Below are positions 1 through 10,478 of a DNA stretch of 64,000 bases, piece after piece; position 1 is the stretch's first letter, and each line of letters opens with the position of its first letter. The position numbers were made by a program, and so were the translations under genes. Origin of the DNA: Cololabis saira. Lineage: Eukaryota; Chordata; Actinopteri; Beloniformes; Belonidae. The stretch is taken from assembly GCF_033807715.1 (NCBI RefSeq), contig NC_084591.1, positions 47,982,368-48,046,367 of the forward strand, given 5' to 3'. The notes beneath the pieces were generated by a model. That model was not told where the DNA came from. It saw nothing but the letters and a program-made list of their open reading frames with translations, and searched no databases.

Positions 1-33
1 CAGAGCGATAACGACAGTAAGAAACTTCATTAC

Positions 34-640
34 CTGAGGGGTATTCCAGGAAGGGTGTAGTGAAAATCCTGAGTTTGTTAAGCCTGAGATGAGGGAAATC
101 CGGAGTTTTCCGTTCCAGAAAGCGATTTACTCTAACTCAAACTCTGAGTCAGTTACTACGGCAACTGACCCTGTGAACCTAACCTGCTCACTAGCAGGTT
201 TACTTCCATAAACCCTGAGTTTCTCTCCGTCTCCTCCCTCAGTGGCGTCAATTCAGCCAATGGGCCTTTACGCAATACGCATCCGTTTTCTGCACCACGG
301 ACAGCAAGCGGCAGAGTTAGAGAGCAGAAAAAGCGTATCTGACAAACGCAACGTATTTTATTCACTATGTCAGTGCAACAATATCACAGGGACATCCCAG
401 TTTAACTTCAAACAGTTAAAGTCCAAATGCAAAAAGGAGAGGGAGGGAGCAGAAGAGAGAAAGAGAGTTAAAAAAAAAGTCAAATATTTCCCTTAAACAG
501 ATTTATAAGAGGGTAGGGTGATTTGATATCTTACCTTAAAATGAACTTGCATAATTAATCCATCAGTGGCTACAGCCTCGTTAATATCTTCTGCTGCTGG
601 GGCAACATTGGACCCATCACTTGCCTTCTTTCTTTTTTTT
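34..640 (-). mobile_element. probable PIF/Harbinger-like element end with one minus-strand exon
   Basis: The stretch begins with a 'gaggggtattccagga' motif followed by repeated 'ctctgag' words, a look I associate with fish Harbinger-type elements (family call from memory, not a search). On the minus strand 535-624 is an open 90-nt block (30 codons, reads ASDGSNVAPAAEDINEAVAT...) bounded by AAG|GC at its start and AAG|GTAAG at its end, so it looks like an internal exon. No transposase motif is visible and the other end of the element was not identified. Confidence 0.35.
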
Positions 641-728
641 AAATTGCGTGGTTGTCTGCTTCCTTTTCATTTTTGTAAGTTAGTAACACTGCAGAGCTAA
701 AAACCAGATTGGTAGCGACCACTGTCGT

Positions 729-928
729 CCGGGGGGTTGGGGGGTCTGAGGGGTTGGGGGGTCCGGGGCGTTGGGGGTCCGAGGGGTTGGGGGGTCCGGG
801 GCATGGGAGGTCCGAGGGGTTGGGGGGTCCGAGGGGTTGAGGGGTCTGAGGGGTTGAGGGGTCCGGGGCGTGGGGGGTCCGAGGGGTTGGGGGGTCCGAG
901 GGGTTGGGGGGTCCGAAGGGTTGGGGGT
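729..928. repeat. G-rich minisatellite (about 17-20 bp unit)
   Basis: About eleven imperfect units of GAGGGGTTGGGGGGTCC and GGGGCGTGGGGGGTCC type. The + strand has runs of 4-6 G every 5-8 bases, so stable G-quadruplexes are possible. Open frames across it in both directions encode only proline/serine or glycine/arginine repeats and are not genes. Confidence 0.9.
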
Positions 929-939
929 GATCACAGCAG

Positions 940-1500
940 GTGATCAAATGCATATACTTCAATTTAAAAGTGTGGTTTGATGACATTTCTATATGCATTT
1001 TCCCCCACAATCTCTCTTCAGTGAGTGTATATTTTATATTAAAAACATTACTGTTTACTCAAGCGTACTCCTAAATTAAATACTTACCTGCTGTATTCTA
1101 CTGCCCTTATTTTTAACAGCTTGTGCTCTTACAACGCCATATTAAAACAAATTATAAACCACATTAACACTTCATAGAAACAAAATAGATCGAGGGATGA
1201 GGTCTGAAAGATCTGTTTTGAAACGTTGCTTAATGCGTTACGGCGTTGAACACAACCCTTCCTGTCGGCGAGATAGGCAGCAGGACAAAACGTTAAAATA
1301 GCACAAATAAATGCATATATTGATCTTTTCCATCACATACATCTACTCACAATATAAATATACATTTTATGGTCACACTTTGTCTGTTGAAAAATGAGCA
1401 GATATATGATTTCTGAACCCTAATGTCAACATCTTAACCCTAAACTGGAAGGAGGTTACCAGAACTTTTTAAACTTTTTTTAAAACATTTTTTTAAGATA
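940..1500. other. no recognisable gene
   Basis: AT-rich sequence without a convincing open frame, tandem repeat or terminal inverted repeat. It may include more of the Tx1 LINE that follows, but I see no translated similarity. Confidence 0.5.
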
Positions 1501-1503
1501 TGT

Positions 1504-1950
1504 TTGCATACAGAGTGCTTGAGACTCACCAGTTTCTTCTCTCTTTTAACCATGGTTTTTAGTCTTTTTAATGTGGCTTTTAGTAAAGAGGTTTTTATCA
1601 TGGGAGCTGGCTACAGGCGGAAGGAAAGACAGAAGTGGCAGCTCCTAAACTTTTTAATTGGCGAAGCAAAAATGGCCATATACGTAAGCAGGAAGAACAG
1701 GGTTGAGACCAGGCTCTTTTTAGAATTTAGATATTGCAAGAACATTGGTAATTTGGATGATTTTAGAGACTGTCGGTGTTGGGAGGATGTTTTATGTTCT
1801 GTGAAGGACAATGAGCTTCTATTTGCACCATTTTTAAGGGACTAATTTATTTTATTCTATTTTTAACGTTCCATGCATCAACACTTTAATGTGAAACGTC
1901 TGTAAGTTTACACATATGTAAATAAAGTGTTTTTGTAAAAATACAAAAAT
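1504..1950 (+). mobile_element. Tx1-clade LINE, 3' end (ORF2 C-terminus and 3' UTR)
   Basis: A 113-codon open frame (1504-1845) contains MGAGYRRKERQKW...LLNFLIGEAKMAIYVSRKNR, which I recognise as the extreme C-terminal region of Tx1-like LINE ORF2 proteins, downstream of the reverse transcriptase. It ends with a short 3' UTR (AATAAAGTG, then an A-rich tail near 1945). The endonuclease and RT domains are absent, so this is a 5'-truncated, inactive copy. Assignment is by remembered similarity. Confidence 0.6.
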
Positions 1951-1955
1951 AAATC

Positions 1956-2600
1956 TCCAAACTTTCTCTAACTATCTCCAAACTATCTCTAACTCTCTCC
2001 AAACTGTCTGTAACTATCTCCAAAATGTCTCTACCTCTCTTTAAACTGTCTCTAACTATCTCCAAACTGTCTCTATCTCCAAACTGTCTCTACCTCTCTC
2101 CAAACTGTCTCTATCTCCAAACTGTCTCTACCTCTCTCCAAACTGTCTCTACCTCTCTCCAAACTGTCTCTATCTCCAAACTGTCTCAAACTATTTCCAA
2201 ACTGTCTCTACCTCTCTCCAAACTGTCTCTAACTATCTCCAAACTGTCTCTAACTATCTCCAAACTGTCTTTACCTCTCTCCAAACCGTCTCTAATTATC
2301 TCCAAACTGTCTCTAATTATCTCCAAACTGTCTCTAACTCAGTCCAAACTGTCTCTAACTATCTCCAAACTGTCTCTTCCTCTCTCCAAACTGTCTCTAA
2401 TTATCTCCAAACTGTCTCTAATTATCTCCAAACTGTCTCTAACTCTCTCCAAACTGTCTCTAATTATCTCCAAACTGTCTCTAATTATCTCCAAACTGTC
2501 TCTAACTCAGTCCAAATTGTCTCTAACTATCTCCAAACTGTCTCTTCCGCTCTCCAAACTGTCTCTAACTATCTCCAAACTGCCTCCAAACTCTCACTGA
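1956..2600. repeat. minisatellite with CTCCAAACTGTCTCTAACTAT unit family
   Basis: About 30 imperfect units of 15-21 bp built from 'CTCCAAACTGTCTCTAA' and shorter 'CTCCAAACTGTCTCTAC' variants. Because unit length is mostly a multiple of three, the + strand stays open for 191 codons as a KLSLTIS repeat; this is not a gene. It starts within a few bases of the A-rich tail of the preceding LINE. Confidence 0.9.
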
Positions 2601-2644
2601 CTGCAACTCTCCACCAAACACACATTCTGAACGGAGCCTGAGGG

Positions 2645-2956
2645 TTTTTTTTTTGTATGATTTATTTATGAAACTTTGAGCATACAAATATACAATACAC
2701 CACCTACTACACAGAGAGAAACTGATACATAGATGAATACCGTGGAACAGGCTACCAAAAAAGAGGCAGTTTTATCCCCAATTCCCACCTCCACCATCCC
2801 GTACAAGTAAAAACGAAATTACTGTAACACAACTAAGTACATACATAAATGCAAAAAAAAAATAAATAAATAAATAAAAAAAAAAATAAATAAATAAAAA
2901 CACTGCTACTGCACTATAAGCTAATGTTCATGTGTGTGCGTGTGTGCGTGCGTGCA

Positions 2957-2992
<36 letters not shown>

Positions 2993-3434
2993 TGTGTGGG
3001 GGGCAGCAAGACTAGGTTGTCTAGATGTCAGGGTCAATCTCTAATTGGAGAGATCTGACATGATCTAGGAAGGGTCGCCATATTTTATGGAACTTCCGTT
3101 CGGAGAAACGAAGAGAGTATTTAATATTTTCCAGTCTCATAAAATGCAGGGCGTCTTTAATCCATTGAGAATGAGAGGGAGGGTAAGGGCGTTTCCACCG
3201 TATCACAATGGCACATCTCGCTAACAATGTGAGAAAGGCAACAAGCTCAGCAAAGTGGGACGGTGGTGAAAGGCCAGTGGGTAGGACACCAAACAGGGCG
3301 AGTAGTGGCAAGGGTCGGATGTTGGCAGATGTGATAGCTGACAGGGAGTTAAAAACGCAATCCCAGAACAGAGCAAGGGTGGGGCAAGACCAGAACATGT
3401 GACAGCCTAAGGGTTTAAACGCTGAATCAGTCAC
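2645..3434 (-). mobile_element. L1/Tx1-like LINE 3' fragment
   Basis: On the minus strand 3434-3021 encodes HMFWSCPTLALFWDCVFNSL...LALFGVLP, the Cys/His-containing C-terminal segment typical of L1/Tx1-type ORF2 proteins, then a 3' UTR ending in a poly-A (the T9 run at 2647-2655 on +). A GCGT/GTGC simple repeat (about 2930-2998) and A-rich tracts (2849-2899) lie in the 3' UTR. It is 5'-truncated just upstream of the TRIM 5' region. Confidence 0.6.
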
Positions 3435-3565
3435 CTGGTGCAGCCAGGCGATGAGGCGTCTGACGTCATCACATTCAGCCTCGCCATTGATTTAAGCAAT
3501 CCTGCATAACTGTTTCTGTTCAGGGGTTTCTGTTCAGGGGAAGGTGAAACTGTCTGACCGTTGCT

Positions 3566-5299
3566 ATGAAGAGGACGATGGCGCAGCAGGACAACCAGCT
3601 CGACCCAGTTAAATTCTCTTGTTCCATCTGTTTGGATCTTTTAAAGGATCCAGTGACTATTCCCTGTGGACACAGTTACTGTATGAAGTGTATTAAGGAC
3701 TTCTGGGATGAAGGAAGGGAGAAACTCCCCAGCTGTCCTCTTTGTGGACGGACGTTCATTCCGAGGCCTGAGCTGGTGAAAAACACCATGTTAGCTGATT
3801 TAATGGAGGACATGAAGAAGACTGGACTCCAAGCTGCTCCTGCTGATCACTGCTATGCTGGACCTGAAGATGTGGCCTGTGATTTCTGCTCTGGGAGAGA
3901 ACTGAAAGCTATCAAGTCCTGTTTGGTCTGTCTGGCCTCTTACTGCCAGAAACAGCTTCAACCTCATCATGATGTGGCTCCATTAAAGAAACACAAGCTA
4001 GTGGATCCCTCCGAGAACCTGCAGGACAACATCTGCCCCCGTCATGGTGAGGGGAGGAAGATGTTCTGTCATACTGATCAGAAGTGTATCTGTTATCTCT
4101 GCTCTGTGGATGAACATAAAGTCCACCACACAGTCACAGCTGCAGCAGAAAGGACGGAGAGGCAGAGAGAGATGGAGGTGAGTCGACAACAAATCCAGCA
4201 GCAGATCCAGGACAGAGAGAAAGATGTGAGGCTGCTTCAGCAGGAGGTGGAGGCCGTCAATCAGTCTGCTGATAAAACAGTGGAGGACAGTGAGGAGATC
4301 TTCACTGAGCTGATCTCTCTCCTCCAGAAGGGAAGCTCTGAGGTGAAGCAGCAGATCAGATCCCAGCAGGAAACTGAAGTGAGGAGAGTCAGAGAGCTGG
4401 AGGAGGAGCTGCAGCAGAAGATCGGTGACCTGAAGAGGAGAGACGCTGAGATGAAGCAGCTCACAGACACCTACGACCACAACCAGTTCCTCCACAACTA
4501 CCCCTCACTGCCACCACTCAGTGAGTCCACACACTCCTCCAGCATCAGCATCCGTCCTCTCACGTACTATCAGGATATGACAGCAGCTGTGTCAGAGGTC
4601 AGAGGTCGACTACAGGACATCCTGAGGTACATGTGGACAAACGTCTCACTGACCATCACTGAGGTCGATGTTTTACTGTCACAACCAGAACCAGAACCAC
4701 AACCAACGAGCAGAGCTGGATTCTTGAAATACTGTATTCATGTGAAATCACTCTGGATCCAAACACAGTAAACACACGGCTGTTACTGTCAGAGGAGAAC
4801 AGAAAGGTGACTTTGATGAACAAACGTCAGTCTTATTCTGATCATCCAGACGGATTCACTAGATCGTCTCAGGTCCTGAGTAGAGAGTGGCTGACTGGAC
4901 GTCATTACTGGGAGGTGGAGAAGAAAGAAGGTGTAGTTGATGTAGCAGTTTCATACAAGAATATCAGCAGATCATGGGGGGGTGGGGGGGAGTTTATTTG
5001 GACATAATGACAAATCTTGGTCACTATGTTGTTACTCAGACAGTTATGTATTCAGGTACAACAACATCCAAACCTCCATCTCAGGTCCTTGGACCTCCAG
5101 AATAGGAGTTTACCTGGATCACAGAGCAGGTGTTCTGTCCTTCTACAGCGTCTCTGGAACCATGACCCTCCTCCACAGAGTCCAGACCTCCTTCACTCAG
5201 CCGCTGCACGCTGGAGTTTGGGTTTACGTTCCTGCAGCGTCAGCTAAGTTCTGTAAACTCAAATTATATAAACGTGTTTCCTCTTCATGTTTTTATTGA
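3566..5299 (+). pseudogene. fish TRIM E3 ubiquitin ligase-like gene (finTRIM/TRIM16/25-like), two frameshifts
   Basis: A single-exon TRIM. TRIM E3 ligases transfer ubiquitin in the cytosol, often in antiviral signalling (family knowledge). Starts are ATG 3566 or, more like relatives, ATG 3578 (MAQQDNQLDPVKF). RING: C19, C22, C34, H36, C39, C42, C57 and C60 are all present. Two B-boxes follow (about residues 105-140 and 155-195); the first has YCQKQLQPHH where relatives usually read YCEKHLQPHH, so one probable zinc ligand is changed. A long coiled coil covers roughly residues 195-300. The first frame stops at 4771, but the linker and PRY-SPRY domain (KVTLMNKRQSYSDHP..., WEVE, DKSWSL, GVYLDHRAGVLSFYSV, LHAGVWV) continue in other frames. 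Shifts lie at 4731-4746 (insertion region) and in the G-run 4976-4990. It is a pseudogene unless these are sequencing errors; the second sits in a homopolymer, the first does not. Confidence 0.85.
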
Positions 5300-5323
5300 T
5301 TTACTTTTCTTCTCAGAGACGAT

Positions 5324-6324
5324 TAGGGGTGTAACAGTATATTGTGCCACGAAATTTTGCAATACAAAAACGTCACGATATGTGTCGTGGAGGTGACAAA
5401 CTGTATCATGATATTGGGTTATTAATATGAATCTATTGTGTTGACTAGTAACGTGCCTCGACCCGCGGACCAAAATCTGACTCCGCTCAGAAGAAACTAG
5501 TACCGTTTTGGTCCCGATCACGGGACTTTTGGGGGTTTTGAGCTCTGAACTTTTACTTATGTAAGGCTGGTGTAGAGTTAAGCCTTACCTTATTACTTAT
5601 TACTTATTACTACAACTTCTGCTGAGTTCCAGTGTACTTTAATGTCCCTCAACAGTGTAGGATTTTAGAACATCAACACAGCACCTAGTGCCGTACTGTG
5701 GCGTATCACTCCGCCCAATCTAAAACAGACTAATCACTACAGATAAACTGACTAGTGTCATTATAGTCCCTGATTTACATCAGAATATAAAGAATAGATT
5801 TATGAAATAATCAACCCTGAATTACCAAAATAACCTTAATAAAAATAAATCTCCTCTTACACTTATAAGGTGAGCATGAATCAATCTTTTTTATGATGTA
5901 AAATTGTATTTATTTACTTTTATTTATTTATTTACTTTTAGTTGTTAAATTTCTGGAAAAGAAAAAAGTCAAGTCATACATGAGAGAAACTATTCAGTTT
6001 GTGGCTAAATATTTGTACTTGTATGAAACTGAAGATCATAATGCAAACCTGACATTTACTTTTAGTTCAGTTTGTGGAAAATGGTTGGCCTGGCTTTCTC
6101 TTTAAAACTTAAACAGTTATAAAGCATTACAAACTGTAACAATAGGGCAAACGCACAGTATTGTTTTGTATTTTGTGTCTTTCAAATAAAAGACCATTTT
6201 TTCCAGTCATATGTTCCTCATTCAAGGTTGTTAAAAAAATACTGCTATAATATCGTATCGCTATCGTGACCTCAATATCGTGTATCGTACCGTATCGTGA
6301 GATTAGTGTATCATTACACCCCTA
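5324..6324. mobile_element. hAT-type non-autonomous element in TRIM 3' flank, TSD GAGACGAT
   Basis: A 1001-bp insert with imperfect terminal inverted repeats (TAGGGGTGTAACAGTATA at the left; TGTATCATTACACCCCTA at the right) flanked by a perfect 8-bp duplication GAGACGAT (5316-5323 and 6325-6332). An 8-bp TSD is the hAT signature. Subterminal CGATA-rich sequence is conspicuous near the right end (6244-6300). No transposase frame is present. Confidence 0.85.
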
Positions 6325-6332
6325 GAGACGAT

Positions 6333-7089
6333 CATCTCAAACTCTGATGGATGGAGGGACGTTTTTGTTCTATAAGTTGATGTTTTGTTGTTATTTCCCC
6401 TTTTGGAGGTGGAAGTTGTTATTTTGTATTTTCACCTGGAAAATATTAATAATATTAAAATCTTGTATTTCAGTATAAAAACATAGAAATAAGCCTGTGT
6501 TGTAATTGTTAACTGTTAATTTTGATGTGTTTTTTATGTTGTATTTCTCTTTTCTTCCACTTCTTTGATATTATTTCTTCTTTTGTATTAGACCAATCAC
6601 CACAACAAATTATTTGTGTGTTAAACTACTTTAAATGAACTTCTTTCTGATTCTTATTCTGATTGTGATGAACTCCACCAGATCTTCTTCATCTCTGATA
6701 TCATGTCTGCATTCAGACTCCTTTCCTCCTTCATTAGCAAACCAAAGGTTCTTGTTTTCTAAAGACAAAACTATTTCCCAGACATGATAAACAAAGTAAA
6801 TGATTCCAGAAATGTTAGTGATCAGCAGCAACGCAGCAAACGGTTCAGTGAAGCCTGTAGTTGGTGTAAACTAGTGTGTTGGGGCCGGTAGTCATCGCTG
6901 CAGCTGCAGGACCAGACTAGATCTGCAGATCACGTGTTGTTGATGTCTAAATCTGTTGAGGATGTTTCATGTTTAACAATCTGAATATTTAGTAAGAAAT
7001 AAAACTTCTGATGTTCTAAAAAAACATTGAGATCTTCTTTTTTGTTGTTTTGTAGAGAAGTCTTGCAGGAGAGTTATGAGATATTAAGA
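6333..7089. other. probable TRIM 3' flank/UTR continuation
   Basis: Continuous with the TRIM end once the hAT insert is removed. AT-rich with AATATTAAAATC-type tracts; no gene or repeat recognised. Confidence 0.4.
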
Positions 7090-7097
7090 ATTACTCT

Positions 7098-7867
7098 AAG
7101 TACTGGAGTTGAGGGGGGATGAGGGGGGATGAGGGGGGACGGCATCCTCCCTGAAATAAAAACGGTCCAAATCATCCCCCCTGTAAAACTGCCATCCCTC
7201 CTTTCCATCCCTTATGTCATTTCATCAATGAATGTGGTGTTGTCTATTTCAACATTTAGAGTCATCACCAGAAAAATAACACCAGAAAAATAACTTATTT
7301 GACAATTTTCACCTGTTTCAAGTAAATTTTCACTTGAAATAAGTAGAAAAATCTGCCAGTGGGACAAGATTTATCTTCTCATTACAAGCAATAAAATCGT
7401 GTTCCACATGTAGATTTTTCTACTTATTTCAAGTGAAAATCTACTTGAAACAGGTGAAAATTGTTGTTTTTTCCAGTGATGAGTCTTGTTTTAAGTGTAA
7501 TGAGATTTATTTTAATAAAATGAGACATTTTAACTAGAAATAAGACAAATATCCTTGTTAAGATTTAGAGTTTTTGCAGTGATCCATGTTACTTATCCTG
7601 TGAAGGACAGAGTCATATTGATAAATTCAGAAAAGTGTTTTTTATTGTTGTGTTTTGATGTATTTGATGTAAGTCCAGTGGATATTTAAAGCTTACAGAA
7701 GGCTGCATTTAACTGCTGCTATGTCATTCCTGCAGTATTTCTGCAGGTGTTTTGGTCACTGCTATTATTTGTAATATATTATATTATTTGTAACCAGCAC
7801 AAATTATCTGTCCCCATATGATAAAATCCACCATCCCCCCTGATTTATTTTTACAACTCGAGTACTG
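7098..7867. mobile_element. hAT-like MITE, copy 1 of 3 (GAGTTGAGGGGGGATG termini)
   Basis: Left end AAGTACTGGAGTTGAGG, right end ACAACTCGAGTACTG, flanked by ATTACTCT (7090-7097) and ATTATCCT (7868-7875), an 8-bp TSD with two differences. The interior holds a long hairpin: CACCTGTTTCAAGTAAATT... (about 7310) is the reverse complement of ...ACTTGAAACAGGTG (about 7442). No coding capacity. Confidence 0.75.
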
Positions 7868-7875
7868 ATTATCCT

Positions 7876-8197
7876 TATTCAAAACACACATTTCAACGCC
7901 AACCCCCAGCAGCACCGCTGTCAGGTCCAAACTGAAACCCTCAGCAACTTGGCTAAGTCTGCTGGATATTAACAAGAGACAGAGACATCAGTTCAGGTTA
8001 AATACTGGTCAGAGGACGTGCAGTCCCAATCCTCCAAACGTCTCTGTCCGTCTCTGCTTCATCTCCTCTTTTTATTACTTTGGGAACGCCGTGGTAACTT
8101 ACACGAGCACGAGCAGCGTAAGGGCGGGGGTTAAGGCTGCTCATGCACAGGGGGAATTATTAGCTCACAATAGTAGAAGAATACTAGCAGTCAGTTA
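7876..8197. other. no recognisable gene
   Basis: Unique-looking sequence between two mobile elements; no convincing frame or repeat seen. Confidence 0.5.
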
Positions 8198-8699
8198 CAG
8201 TTTTTCACAATTGTTTAAACACATTTCCTGATAGAATACCTCACTTTCTCAAAACACAAATTACAAAACTCACACACAAAACCCTACACTTCTCTTGCAA
8301 AAGCACACTCTCCCCCCAAAACAGTGTTAACTCTTCACTAAATGGTATTTCCTTCTCAAATGCCAAACACATACATCATTTGAGTAGACATTTCTAAGCA
8401 CCCACTGAACACTGATGTGCAGAATGGAAGACACTATAGTATCAATGGAAAACACTATGAATGCCTCAGTAGAATCACGCATTTGTATGTTCAGTGTTAC
8501 ACCTTCAGCTGTTGGATGGAATATATCACCATATAGTATTCATATGTATAGACTACTCCAGGGCTCAGCAACCCGCGGCTCTAGAGCCGCATGTGGCTCT
8601 TTAGAGCCGCCCTAGCGGCTCCTGGAGCTTTTTCAAAAATGTTTGACCTTTTTTTTCCTTTTTTTCTTCTTCTTTTTTCTTTTTTTCTTCCTTTTTCCT

Positions 8700-9018
8700 T
8701 TTTTAATCTCAACATTTCGACTTTTTTCTCGAAATTTTGACTTTTTTCTCGACATTTTAACTTTTTTCTCAACATTTTGATTTTTTTCTCAAAATTTTGA
8801 CTTTTTTCTCGAAATTTTGACTTTTTTCTCCAACATTTCGACTTTTTTCTCAAGATTTCAACTTTTTTTCTCAAAATTTTTACTATTTCCTCGACATTTC
8901 AACTTTTTTCTCAACATTTCAACTTTTTTCTCGACATTTTGACTTTTTTTTTTAAATTTCAACTTTTTTCTCGAAATTTTGACTTTTTTCTCGACATTTC
9001 GACTTTTTTCTCGAAGTG
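8700..9018. repeat. CTTTTTTCTCGAAATTTTGA minisatellite
   Basis: About fifteen imperfect 20-21-bp units of the type 'ACTTTTTTCTCGACATTTTG'. Two units of the same kind occur in the sister copy (62548-62590), so the array expanded inside this copy. Minus-strand frames reading KKSQNFEKK are a by-product. Confidence 0.85.
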
Positions 9019-9022
9019 CATA

Positions 9023-10478
9023 CAGTTTTTCTCTATTGCCAAAACACAAAACCCAGTACTCTAAACCAAATGACCAGTTGCCTAAACACATTTAGTAAAA
9101 CTACCCCCCTTTTGCCACAACCACAAACACAATTCACCTGTAGACACTGTTCACAAAACCCATCCCCTTTTTCTCAAAACTCTAAACACATTTTACCGTG
9201 CTAAAACACATTTTGCATATAACTCTGCTCCAATATGCATTGTGAAGCTCATGTGATGCAAAATGCTACCCACAATCAGCAAAACTTGAACACAATGAAC
9301 ATACCTGGTTTCAATCAGTAAACACAACTACTCATAATTGAAAACACCTATTGCAAATGATGTGACCACACCTATATAAGTCAGTGCAGTTTGCTGAAGG
9401 CTCAAAAACAAAAATGGATGATCAAGACAGAAGAAGAGGAGTTCGTGTCAGAGGAGGGAGAGGAGCAGGTCGAGGAGGGAGAGGAGCAGGTCGAGGAGGG
9501 AGAGGAGAAGGATGTGTGTCTGCCACCCTACTCTCCGTTCCTAAACCCAATAGAGGAGTTCTTCTCATCATGGCGGTGGAAGGTCTATGACCGCCAACCT
9601 TACACCAGAGAGAACCTTCTCAGGGCTATGGACCTGGCCTGTGATGATGTGGCTGTGGAGGTGTTCCAAGGCTGGGTGTGGCATGCCAGGGCATTCTTCC
9701 CACGTTGTTTGGCTATGGACAATATTGCCTGTGACGTTGATGAGGTCCTGTGGCCCGACCCAGCCCGACGTGATGACGCCCCATGATTTCGGTGTCAACA
9801 TACAACATACTGTGTCAATTTTCAAACGTACTGTAATAAAAGAAATCGCACCCTGAACATTGCGTTCTCAATTGTTACTGTACTGTATCTATTGTGTGTA
9901 ATGGATCCTCTATGGAGTTTACAGTACTCATTTTTGCATTGAGTTGTGATATTACTGCATTTTCTGCATTATGTAACTATTCCCATGAAATGCACAAATC
10001 TATAGTTAATGCCCAAAACATATTTGAGAATAAATAAGGGTTGCTCAAATGCATCCTGGCAGTTGTGAAACTGTAAAAAGAACAGTCTCACACTGTGAAA
10101 ATTGTGTTTTCAATTTTTTTGGTAATGTGGTTAATGATGCTCAGTAGTGTTTACATTTCTGCAAGCTTTGAGTGGTATTTTGGTGTCAGAGTTTGCTTTT
10201 GAGCATATGAGCAAGTGTTTTGGTGTGATGGGTTTGCTTTTGAGCATGTGAGCATCTGTTTTGGTGTGATGGGTTGGTTTTTGAGCATGTGAGCATCTGT
10301 TTTGGTGTGATGGGTTGGTTTTTGAGCATATGAGCAGCTGTTTTGGTGTGATGGGTTGGTTTTGAAAAGAAACTGTGAGGTTTAGTGTACGTAGCTTTAG
10401 AAAAGTGTTTTGTGTTTAGCGTTTTGTGAAAAGAGAGGGCAGTATCGTGAAATGTGTTTAAGCAATAGAGAAAAACTG
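9023..10478 (+). mobile_element. Tc1/mariner (IS630-like) element, innermost of the nest
   Basis: Perfect terminal inverted repeats CAGTTTTTCTCTATTGC / GCAATAGAGAAAAACTG flanked by TA on both sides (9021-9022, 10479-10480). It carries a deleted transposase gene at 9391-9786 and four tandem ~56-bp units of 'GAGCATGTGAGCATCTGTTTTGG' type near 10200-10365. Confidence 0.85.
9391..9786 (+). pseudogene. internally deleted Tc1/mariner-type transposase
   Basis: The C-terminal part reads LPPYSPFLNPIEEFFSSW...FFPRCLA...EVLWPDPARR, the end of a DDE transposase of the fish IS630/Tc1-like kind; the PFLNPIEE motif carries the third catalytic acid. The usual Arg-Gly-rich N-terminus is encoded in another frame (ATG 9414, RGGRGAGRGGRG). 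Hence the two aspartates and most of the catalytic core have been lost by a deletion near 9505-9515 that also shifted the frame. Not active. Confidence 0.7.

Noticed and set aside
639..1010. Proline-rich protein (PPNPSDPPTPRT repeats)
   Set aside because: Antisense reading of the G-rich minisatellite.
2025..2600. 191-codon KLSLTIS-repeat protein
   Set aside because: Frame kept open by the minisatellite unit; no start context and no conserved domain.
3998..4495. 165-codon minus-strand frame inside the TRIM gene
   Set aside because: Antisense shadow of the coiled-coil coding sequence.
6631..6831. 66-codon minus-strand frame
   Set aside because: Isolated, no motif or splice context; lies in AT-rich TRIM 3' flank.
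8581..9091. Lys-rich KKSQNFEKK proteins on the minus strand
   Set aside because: Translation of the TTTTTTCTCGA minisatellite inside an hAT-like element.
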